Source of the DNA: Planctomycetota bacterium
GTDB lineage: Bacteria > Planctomycetota > Phycisphaerae > Sedimentisphaerales > Anaerobacaceae
Direction of reading: 5' to 3'
Assembly (NCBI GenBank): GCA_025459125.1
Contig: JALORE010000005.1
Location: 1-51,593 of the forward strand
Length of the DNA: 51,593 nt
The notes under the pieces were generated by a model. It had not been told where the DNA came from. It saw nothing but the letters and a program-made list of their open reading frames with translations, and did not search any database. Below, piece by piece: positions 33,543-40,553 of this stretch (the first letter of the stretch is position 1; each line of letters begins with the position of its first letter). The translations under genes were made by a program, and so were the position numbers.

Positions 33543-34289
33543 TCATTCTTCGTTGTTGAGGAAGCGGATCAACTCGTCGGGGACGTAATCGTTGGCGAAG
33601 GCGAGAATGTCGCTGATCTCGGCTTTCGTCAGGTCGCCGGTAACCCGGCGGTTGTTGATGTCCACGTTGACGACGACCCCGAATTTCAAGTCTTCAGGGG
33701 GGACCATGTCATTCGGTGTGCCGGTGCGCTGCAGGTAGGTCGGCCGAATCTCGATATTGAGGTTCTTGTCGTCCGTGGGCGCTTCCAGCAGGACGCGGAT
33801 GTTCTTCACCTTCTGGCGCCACAGCTCGCTCTTGAAGTTGCTGGCCACGATGTCGAGCGAGTTGATGAAGCCGGTGTCGAAGACGATCTCATGGACAACG
33901 CCGACACGGGGCACCGTGCGGTCGGGAAACCTGGCGCGCAGCTCCTCGAAGGTCCGGCGGAAGATCCTGTCCTTCTCGGTGATGTCGATCTCGTGGGGCC
34001 GGTCAATGTACAACCGCTCGGGGAAGGTGAAGACCGGGCCGCGATTCGTCAGCACGAAGGTGGGCAGCTCGACCCGCTTGGCATTGGGCAGCAGGAACGT
34101 CCGCTGCACCCGAAGATCGCGCGGGCCGATCAGCAGCGTCTCAAACACCTCGGGAAACTGCTCGACCAGCCAATTGCCGTAGTCCTGCAGCTTGGTCCGG
34201 TCCTGCTCCGGCGTCAGCGGGGGCCGCGTGTCCACGCCGTACTTGACCACATGCTGCGATATTTTCTCTTTGTCGAACTGGTAGTTCAT
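33543..34289 (-). CDS. Conserved-looking cytoplasmic protein of unknown function
   Basis: This 248-residue protein has no signal peptide or membrane segment. Its composition is that of a folded soluble protein, rich in charged residues, with phrases such as RTFLLPNAKRVELPTFVL, FTFPERLYIDRPHEIDITEKD and GVVVNVDINNRRVTGDLTKAE. I recognise no family. The ATG at 34289 is preferred over an upstream ATG at 34310 because AGAGG lies just before it. It is a single gene with a promoter-like sequence upstream. Coding potential is well supported by length and the absence of better overlapping frames. Confidence 0.75.
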   Translation of the reverse strand: MNYQFDKEKISQHVVKYGVDTRPPLTPEQDRTKLQDYGNWLVEQFPEVFETLLIGPRDLRVQRTFLLPNAKRVELPTFVLTNRGPVFTFPERLYIDRPHEIDITEKDRIFRRTFEELRARFPDRTVPRVGVVHEIVFDTGFINSLDIVASNFKSELWRQKVKNIRVLLEAPTDDKNLNIEIRPTYLQRTGTPNDMVPPEDLKFGVVVNVDINNRRVTGDLTKAEISDILAFANDYVPDELIRFLNNEE

Positions 34290-34323
34290 GCCGACCTCTG
34301 CCGAGCCCATGTTTGCCCGGCAG

Positions 34324-34350
34324 TCTATAAGCTCCCTGCCGCCAAGTCAA
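34324..34350 (-). promoter_or_regulatory. Possible promoter of the unknown gene at 33543-34289
   Basis: On the minus strand TTGACT (34350-34345) and TATAGA (34329-34324) are 15 bases apart, somewhat short for a sigma-70-type site. The start codon is 35 bases downstream. Confidence 0.35.
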
Positions 34351-34426
34351 AGAAAACCGTTGCGCCGTAGCTGGTGTACAATAGAATTGTGGTAAACGTC
34401 TCGCGTGTCAGCGCGAGAAGGCGTAG

Positions 34427-35893
34427 TCACTCTGCGTGGCCGGTCAGGGGTGGCTCCCTGGTCGGGCCGAAACCCACGTTCGCCTCGGCGCTGCATTGCA
34501 GTTCCCGGCCGGAGAACTGCAGGCGGATCGTCACCACGAAGGGAGTCTCGTAGAAGCAGAGCTGGGCCGTGAACGTGTCGGCGGCGGTCCAGGCCCCACC
34601 GGCCGCGACGGGTTGCTCCGGCAGTTGGCCCCAGGCCATCCGTCCCTTCTGCCAGGTGCCGCAGCCGCAGGCGATGCGTCGTTCGACGCCCGCGCAACGA
34701 ACGACCAGGGTTACCACCTTGTTGTTGCCGTCGTTCTCGAGGGTGAGCGCCTCCAGCTTGCGCTCGTTGGCCGCGAAGACGTATCTGCGGCCCGCAACCT
34801 GCGCGGGAGAGCCGGTGCCCTCGGGCAGACGCAAGGACAGGTTCTTCAGCTTCTGTTCCAGTCTCCCCTGCCCCGCCTCATCCGGGGCCAGAGGCGCCGG
34901 CTGCAGAGCCGGCAGCAGCTCGTTCCAGACGAGGTTCAAGACCGCCTGCATGTCCTTCACGCCGCTGGTGATCGCGATCACCGCATCCTGCCCGGGCAGC
35001 ACGATGCAGTATTGGCCGAAGGCGCCGTCGCCCCGATAGACGCCGTGGCGACAGCGCCAGAACTGGTAGCCGTAGCCTTGGTCCCAGTCGCTGTCCGGGC
35101 TGCTGCCGTTGGAGGTCTGCCGGGCGGTGGCCGCTTCGACCCAGGCTTCGGGCACGAGTTGCCGGCCCTGCCATTGGCCCTTCTGCAGGTAGAGCTGGCC
35201 GAAGCGGGCGATGTCTTCGGTACGAACGCTCAGACCGTAGCCGCCGGTCGAGATGCCTTCCGGGCTGGTCTCCCAGGTCGGGTGCTCGATGCCCAGCGGC
35301 TCGAACAGCCGCGGGCGCAGATAATCCAGCAGGGTCTGGCCGGTCGCCTTCTGGACGATGGCGGAGAGCATGTACGTTCCCGAGGTGTTATAGAGGAAGT
35401 GTGTCCCGGGCTTGAAGGGGACCGGGTGCGCCAGGAACGCCTTGGTCCAGGGCTGATCCGCCGGGCGGGGTGGCTCGGTCTGGTGCCCCGTGGACATGCG
35501 GAGCAGATCGCTGACCCGCATCGCCTTGAGATTGCTGCTCGGATTGGAGGGGGCGTTCTCAGGGAAGAACTTCAGCACCTCATCGTCCAAGCGGAGTTTG
35601 CCCTCGGCGATCGCCAGCCCCACCGCGGTCGAAGTGAAGCTCTTGCTCAGCGAGAATAGCGCGTGGGGCGACTGGGCATTGTACGGCGACCACCAGCCCT
35701 CCGCCACCACGTGGCCGTGGCGCAGGAGCATGAAACTGTGCAGCGAGTCCACCTCGTGGTCGGCCCTCTCGAGAAACCGGAGAACCGATGCCGACGAGAC
35801 ACCCTGCGCCTCCGGGCTGCTGCGTGGCAGACCCGCGGCAAGACAGGCCGAACCACCGGCCGCGATCAGTGCCATGACGGGGAGACACTTCAT
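34427..35893 (-). CDS. Exported serine beta-lactamase-like hydrolase
   Basis: This 488-residue protein has a signal peptide (about 1-20) and a class C beta-lactamase/EstB-like domain (about 25-375). The SxxK motif is SLSK (Ser81, Lys84) in ALFSLSKSFTSTAVGLA, the second motif is YNTSGTYML (Tyr168), and VLPGQDAVIAITSG precedes the third region. A C-terminal beta-rich domain (about 380-488) is extra. Family members hydrolyse esters, D-peptides or beta-lactams, and the substrate here is not evident. The ATG at 35893 gives the signal peptide and has GAAAGG upstream. The ADP-ribosylglycohydrolase gene ends 44 bases before it, suggesting co-transcription. Confidence 0.85.
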   Translation of the reverse strand: MKCLPVMALIAAGGSACLAAGLPRSSPEAQGVSSASVLRFLERADHEVDSLHSFMLLRHGHVVAEGWWSPYNAQSPHALFSLSKSFTSTAVGLAIAEGKLRLDDEVLKFFPENAPSNPSSNLKAMRVSDLLRMSTGHQTEPPRPADQPWTKAFLAHPVPFKPGTHFLYNTSGTYMLSAIVQKATGQTLLDYLRPRLFEPLGIEHPTWETSPEGISTGGYGLSVRTEDIARFGQLYLQKGQWQGRQLVPEAWVEAATARQTSNGSSPDSDWDQGYGYQFWRCRHGVYRGDGAFGQYCIVLPGQDAVIAITSGVKDMQAVLNLVWNELLPALQPAPLAPDEAGQGRLEQKLKNLSLRLPEGTGSPAQVAGRRYVFAANERKLEALTLENDGNNKVVTLVVRCAGVERRIACGCGTWQKGRMAWGQLPEQPVAAGGAWTAADTFTAQLCFYETPFVVTIRLQFSGRELQCSAEANVGFGPTREPPLTGHAE

Positions 35894-35937
35894 GTTGAAG
35901 ACCTTTCCTTTCTCGTTCCACGTCCACCGCAGCCGGG

Positions 35938-37638
35938 TCAGCGGTTCACCACTTTGGGGAGTGTGAGGCTCAGGGCCGGCGGGCCGCGGCGTTCCGGGGG
36001 CGGCGTCACGGGCTCGGTCGTGATCTCTACGGCCACCGGTTGGTCCGCATCGGCCGGCAGCGGGGCGCGAATCAGGGTCCAGCCATCCGTCATCGAGGCC
36101 TTGTTCACCGTCTCGGTGGCGAGATCCTTGCCATCGGCCTTGACGGCGATCTTCCACCCGCTGGTCTTCGGGTCGCAACCGGCCACGAACTCCAGTGCCG
36201 TCGGCCGGCCGGGTCGGAGGGTCAGCGTCTTGGCCAGGACATAGCCTTTCTCGCCCCGGGTCAGGCCGTTGAGAACAAAGACGTTCTTGTGGCCCTGCTC
36301 TTCCCAGAGCATCCCGCTCTGGTCGAGGTTGCAGTTGGAGAGCTTCCAACCGTCCAGGAATGAGGAAGCCCAGCGCAGGCCCGGGCTGCGGATCTGGGCC
36401 ATCTCCGCGTCGGTGTAGACACTGGCGGCGCTGGGACCAGGGCTCTTGAGGTCCTCGAATCTGCTGGGGGTCGGCGCTTGGGCGGGGATCACGAAGACCT
36501 CTTGCCCGTTGGCATTCTTCTCGACCCGGCCGCCGACGCGTGCCAGTCCCTGGCGGGCCAGCTTCTCGCAGACATCGAGCAGCTTGGGGAAGTTGTAGGC
36601 AGTGTGGCTGAAGATCTTCGTCTCATCGAGCTTGCGGTAGTATTTCTCGGGCAGGTTCGAGACGCCGCGGGTGGTGAACAGGATGCCCCCGCTGGAGGAC
36701 GGGTTGCAGTCGCTGTCGAACCCACAGCGGCAGGAGATGATCATGGTCTGGTCGAGGTCGCTTTGGCCGTAGAGCAGGCCCATCAAGACCCAGGCACCCT
36801 CGCGCTTCACATCGAGGGCGCTGATATTGTAGTCCTTGTTCTGGTTGTACTTCTTCTCGGCCAGGGCCCAGGTCTTCTCCCAAGCGGTCGGGTTCTCCTG
36901 GTGCCACCGGATCATGTCGCGGACCATTTCCGCGTACCGGGATTCGCTCGGGATGGCGCGCAGACCCGCTTCGATCAGTTTCATGACGTCCTTCTCGAAG
37001 AACGCCTCGGCGTACAGGGTGCCGATGAACTGGCCGGCGTAGACACCGTCGCCGTAGTTCATCAGCCGGCCGAACTTCTCGCCCAGGGCGATGACGACAT
37101 CGGGCATGCCCGGGGCAATCAGGCCGGAGTAGTCCGCCTCGATCTGGTAATCGATGGCGCCGGCGCAGTTATGGAACTTGGGATGGCTGGAGTCGGGCGG
37201 GGCGATCCCGTTGCGCAGGTTGTTGCGGCCGGCGGCGTTGGCGACCCAGAGCGCGTAGCCGCTGTTGGCGAAGTCAATTCCCGCCTGGCGGATCGGGACA
37301 TCGTACCCATATTCCTCCATCGTGCGGAGGAACGTCATCTCCACGTAGAGATCGTCCTGGTCGAAGGCGTTGTTGACGAGGTCCTCCGTGAACGACGGCA
37401 CCTTGTCCAGAGGCATGATCTGCTGATAGCGACCCTCGGTCGGCGCGCCCCACGATACGCCGATGATCTGGCCGATCCAGCCGGCCTTCATCTTGTCGCG
37501 ATACTCCTTGACCGGCAAGCGGCGGAATTCCTGTCCCGCGACCGGGGTGGGCACCAGACCCGCCGTACCAACGATCCACGCACCCACGGCAGCGAGAACC
37601 ACGGCCCGATGCAATTGTCCCGAACCTCTCGTCTTCAT
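35938..37638 (-). CDS. Exported ADP-ribosylglycohydrolase-family protein
   Basis: This 566-residue protein has a signal peptide (about 1-35) and an ADP-ribosylglycohydrolase (DraG/ARH) fold. GWIGQIIGVSWGAPTEG (53-69) is the family start, QDDLYVEMTFL (94-104) and CGFDSDCNPSSSGGIL (about 303-318) carry the Asp metal ligands, and MNYGDGVYAGQFIG lies between. The C-terminal part (about 395-560) is a beta-sandwich-like domain, perhaps for carbohydrate binding. Most ARH enzymes are cytoplasmic, so an exported version probably acts on another glycoside. It is divergent from the metalloprotease-like gene across a repeat array. Confidence 0.85.
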   Translation of the reverse strand: MKTRGSGQLHRAVVLAAVGAWIVGTAGLVPTPVAGQEFRRLPVKEYRDKMKAGWIGQIIGVSWGAPTEGRYQQIMPLDKVPSFTEDLVNNAFDQDDLYVEMTFLRTMEEYGYDVPIRQAGIDFANSGYALWVANAAGRNNLRNGIAPPDSSHPKFHNCAGAIDYQIEADYSGLIAPGMPDVVIALGEKFGRLMNYGDGVYAGQFIGTLYAEAFFEKDVMKLIEAGLRAIPSESRYAEMVRDMIRWHQENPTAWEKTWALAEKKYNQNKDYNISALDVKREGAWVLMGLLYGQSDLDQTMIISCRCGFDSDCNPSSSGGILFTTRGVSNLPEKYYRKLDETKIFSHTAYNFPKLLDVCEKLARQGLARVGGRVEKNANGQEVFVIPAQAPTPSRFEDLKSPGPSAASVYTDAEMAQIRSPGLRWASSFLDGWKLSNCNLDQSGMLWEEQGHKNVFVLNGLTRGEKGYVLAKTLTLRPGRPTALEFVAGCDPKTSGWKIAVKADGKDLATETVNKASMTDGWTLIRAPLPADADQPVAVEITTEPVTPPPERRGPPALSLTLPKVVNR

Positions 37639-37658
37639 AACGACCCCTTTCTTCGTAG

Positions 37659-37798
37659 GTCGTGCGTCCCCGCACGACTTCGTAGCCTGGGCATCTTGCC
37701 CATGAGTCGCAGGGTCATCCTGACCCTGTCTTCACGGGCGGGACGCCCGTGGTACTCATGGGCGGGACGCCCGTGGTACTCATGGGCGGGACGCCCAT
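37659..37798. repeat. Array of six palindromic REP-like units
   Basis: Units: GTCGTGCG/GCACGAC (37659-37678), TGGGCA/TGCCCA (37688-37702), CAGGGTCA/TGACCCTG (37710-37728), then three units of 24-bp period with a GGA loop: ACGGGCG/CGCCCGT (37734-37750), ATGGGCG/CGCCCGT (37758-37774) and ATGGGCG/CGCCCAT (37782-37798). The last is followed by GCTAC. Confidence 0.85.
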
Positions 37799-37810
37799 GC
37801 TACTTGGGTT

Positions 37811-37858
37811 GATCTGTTGCCAAATCCGCCGCTTATGCTATCTTCTGGGCAACAGATC
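37811..37858 (+). promoter_or_regulatory. Promoter enclosed in an 11-bp inverted repeat
   Basis: GATCTGTTGCC (37811-37821) is the exact inverse of 37848-37858. TTGCCA (37817-37822) and TATCTT (37839-37844), spaced by 16 bases, fit a promoter for the gene starting at 37884. The repeat could be an operator or a leader hairpin. Confidence 0.45.
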
Positions 37859-37883
37859 GACAAGCGTCACCCGGAGAATCGCT

Positions 37884-39512
37884 ATGAAGCCGAACGAGCG
37901 AGCTGCAACCATCGTGCTGATAACCGCATTGTCACTGGCTGCCGGGCTGTGCGTCCCATCCGGAGCGGCGGTGTTTTCGGAATTGCCGCCGGTGACGGCG
38001 CCGCCGGAAGCGTTCTTCGAGAAGGTCCGGGAGAACGACCGGGACGCCGCCCGCGCGTTCTACCGCAAATACATCGATGTCCGGGGCCTGCCGGTCGTGG
38101 CCTCGGCCGAGGTGGCGGACCGGGCGCTGCAACGCACGTATGAGATCGTCACGCACATGCTGGCCGGCCGGCCCGACATCATCAAGGCCCTCGTGGACCG
38201 GGGCATGTACCTGACGATCATCGGCCGGGACCAGGTCTACACCGACCTGCCGGAGAACCGCGGCGCCCGCAACGCCGCTTACCTCAACGAGCGCGTTCGC
38301 GGTACCGGCGGCTTTCCCACCAGTTTCGGCGAGGAGAACCTCCTGTGCCTGCCGCTCGACCGCTACGACGACGAGAGCATCGGCGTGCACGAGTTCTGCC
38401 ACACGATCGACAGCACGCTGGGCCGGATCGATCCGACCTGGAGAGAGCGCAAGAACGCCGCGTACAAGAACGCCCTGGCCAAGGGCCTCTTCTTGAACAC
38501 CTACGCCGGCTCCAATGCCGCCGAATACTGGGCGGAGATCGCCCAGGTCTACTTCGACTGCAATCGCATCAACAACTGGAATCACGGACCGATCGGCGGG
38601 CGCGAGCAGCTCAAGATCTACGATCCCGAAGGCTACGAGATGGTCCGGGCGATCTTCAATCTCAGCCCCGCTCAGGATTGGCGCTACCGTTTCCTGCAGA
38701 AGCAACCCAGCGTCACCGCCCCGCCGGCCAAGTTCCAGATCGATCCCTATTACACGAAGTTCACGTGGGCGCGGGAGTTCACCGTCCTGGGCCGAGAGGC
38801 GAACGACGAGGCGTTGCTCCGGGCCAACGACACCATCCGCAAGATGTTTGCCTACCGCCACGACATCCTCAAGGCGCTGATCACCGACGGCGTGCGCCTC
38901 GTCGTGCTGGGCCCCCGGGAGAGGCTCTCCAATTTGCCGGAATATGTAGCGGATGATTCCAGCGGTGCGGGACAAGAGCAGCATGGGCTAGAGCCCATCC
39001 TACGCATGGACCATACTGCCCGCTTCCTCGATTACTCCCCGCAGATCAAGCTCGTGGTCGTCGGGCAGGAGAACGTGTTGTCCGATCCGCGGGACCCCTA
39101 CGCCACGGGAAGTCAGGTGATCCGGGGTCTGGCCAAGGCGCTCTACCACGTGACCGGCACGCGCCCGGTCGATCCCAACTGGGAGAAGCGCGGACGGGAC
39201 GTGCAGCAGTACGAATTGCGGGTCCAGCGTCTCGATATCCGCTTCGATGAGAGACTGAAGAAGCTCCATGCCCAGTCCCTGGAGGCCGGCAAGTGGAAAG
39301 GCACGCCTGCCATCCACGACCGCGTCGAATATTGGGCCGAAGGGGTCCTGGCGTATTTCGACGCCGCCGGCACGGGATTCACGCCCGCCGGCGCCGACCA
39401 CCCCATCACCACGCGCGAAGTCCTCCAGGTGTACGATCCCAACCTGTTCGCGCTCGTGGACGAGACGATGGCCTACCAGGGCAAAGTGGATTGGCGCTAC
39501 ACGTTGCGTTGA
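37884..39512 (+). CDS. Exported protein with two lethal-factor-like metallopeptidase domains
   Basis: This 542-residue protein has a signal peptide (about 1-29) and two related domains (about 40-265 and 270-542). The first has GVHEFCHTID with a HExxH zinc motif (169-173) and NAAEYWAEIAQVYFD with a possible third ligand, as in anthrax lethal-factor-like peptidases. The second repeats the frame (DILKALITDGVRLVVLG; RVEYWAEGVLAYFD), but the HExxH position reads GLAKALYH, so it is probably inactive. A palindromic repeat lies in frame near residue 367. GGAG upstream supports the ATG at 37884. Substrate unknown; a non-proteolytic role is possible. Confidence 0.78.
   Translation: MKPNERAATIVLITALSLAAGLCVPSGAAVFSELPPVTAPPEAFFEKVRENDRDAARAFYRKYIDVRGLPVVASAEVADRALQRTYEIVTHMLAGRPDIIKALVDRGMYLTIIGRDQVYTDLPENRGARNAAYLNERVRGTGGFPTSFGEENLLCLPLDRYDDESIGVHEFCHTIDSTLGRIDPTWRERKNAAYKNALAKGLFLNTYAGSNAAEYWAEIAQVYFDCNRINNWNHGPIGGREQLKIYDPEGYEMVRAIFNLSPAQDWRYRFLQKQPSVTAPPAKFQIDPYYTKFTWAREFTVLGREANDEALLRANDTIRKMFAYRHDILKALITDGVRLVVLGPRERLSNLPEYVADDSSGAGQEQHGLEPILRMDHTARFLDYSPQIKLVVVGQENVLSDPRDPYATGSQVIRGLAKALYHVTGTRPVDPNWEKRGRDVQQYELRVQRLDIRFDERLKKLHAQSLEAGKWKGTPAIHDRVEYWAEGVLAYFDAAGTGFTPAGADHPITTREVLQVYDPNLFALVDETMAYQGKVDWRYTLR
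38981..39003. repeat. Palindromic repeat inside the metallopeptidase-like gene
   Basis: GCATGGGCT-AG-AGCCCATCCTAC is almost identical to the intergenic copies at 2468-2490, 2732-2754 and 2762-2784. It is read as HGLEPIL in the second domain, in frame and without a stop. Confidence 0.8.
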
Positions 39513-39526
39513 TTATCCGTCGCTCC

Positions 39527-39586
39527 TCGTAGGGCGAGCGTCCCCGCTCGCCTGGAAGACGTCGGGCGAGGACGCACGCCCTACGA
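39527..39586. repeat. Palindromic element TCGTAGGGCG...CGCCCTACGA
   Basis: Ten-base perfect outer arms (39527-39536 and 39577-39586) continue as an imperfect stem. The right end supplies the final TAG of the dockerin reading frame on the minus strand. Confidence 0.75.
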
Positions 39587-40360
39587 AGAGCTCAGCCAGT
39601 TGGCCGCCAGCAGGCGAAGATCGGTCACATTGACGAGGCCGTCGTGGTTGAAGTCGGCGTGGGCGGTGCAGCCCTAGCCCGCCCACAGGACCTGGGAAAC
39701 CTGCTGTGCCGTCAGGTTCGTCTGGGCAAAACGGTCCACGTATCTCAGGTTGGCCAGGACCTCCTCCAGGCTGTTGGTGCCGGTGACGGCCGGGTCCGGG
39801 AGCCAGCCCGGCTGACCCGGCGGGATCGAGCAGTGGGCCGCCAACTGCGTGGTCAGCCCGTTGACCGCTTGGACGCCGAAGATCAGCCGGGTCGTCAGGT
39901 AGCCGATTCCCTTGGGGCAGCTTGCCACCGCCGGTTCCGTGCTGTGTCCCAGGGAGACCGCGGCCAGCAGGGCCGGCATGAACATGACGCCCGCATCGAA
40001 CTCGCGCTGGGCCTCGTAGATCAGCGCGAAGCCTCCGTCGGAGGTGACTTCATGCGAGTGCCAGTTCAGCGCGTGGCCGAACGGGTCGTACAGGTACGTT
40101 CCATTTGGCGTCGCGACGTAGATGGTCCGGTGGGCGCCGGTGACCGGGGCCCGTCCCGCCGCCCACAGGATATTGCTGACCTGCTGCGCACGGGGGGCGG
40201 TCTTGCCCAGGGAATGCTGCGAGTACCGGCTGTTGAGGCAGGTCTCCACGGAATTCCCGGTCGCCAGCGGGGCCGGGAGGCTGCCTGCCGTGACGCCCTG
40301 GGCCCGGCAGAGCGCCGACCCGACGGCCAACACGAGGATCGCTGCTGTGATGCTTCGCAT
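39581..40360 (-). pseudogene. Degenerate SagB-like exported protein with a dockerin cut off by an in-frame TAG
   Basis: The frame from the ATG at 40360 (GGAG upstream) encodes a signal peptide, then a SagB-nitroreductase-like segment (SVETCLNSRYSQHSL, VSNILWAA, NGTYLYDPFGH) and a second start of the same fold (SLEEVLANLRYVDRF, VSQVLWAG). At 39676-39674 it meets TAG after 228 residues. The frame then continues 30 residues, GCTAH and ADFNHDGLVNVTDLRLLAAN, a planctomycete dockerin-like repeat, to a second TAG at 39583-39581. SagB relatives often read LWAGYGCT here, so the TAG may replace a Tyr codon. Truncation by mutation, assembly error and read-through are all possible. Confidence 0.65.
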
Positions 40361-40553
40361 TGCCTGTCTCCGCTCTGGGAATACCCTGTCGGGCATCTCC
40401 TCCGAAGAACGCTGCTCCCGAGGACCGCTATCGTAGCATTCTCGCGACCGGGACGCCAAAGGAAAATCGAGCCGGTCCGGCGCTTTATTGCGCCGGGCGA
40501 GTCTGCTACCATGCAGCCACGATTCGCATATCCCTGTTTGTGGAGAAAGACCA

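Noticed and set aside
34427..36349. Single 640-codon frame running from the ADP-ribosylglycohydrolase region into the serine hydrolase
   Set aside because: The upstream 150 codons are a shadow of the ADP-ribosylglycohydrolase C-terminus in another frame. The true start is the signal-peptide ATG at 35893.
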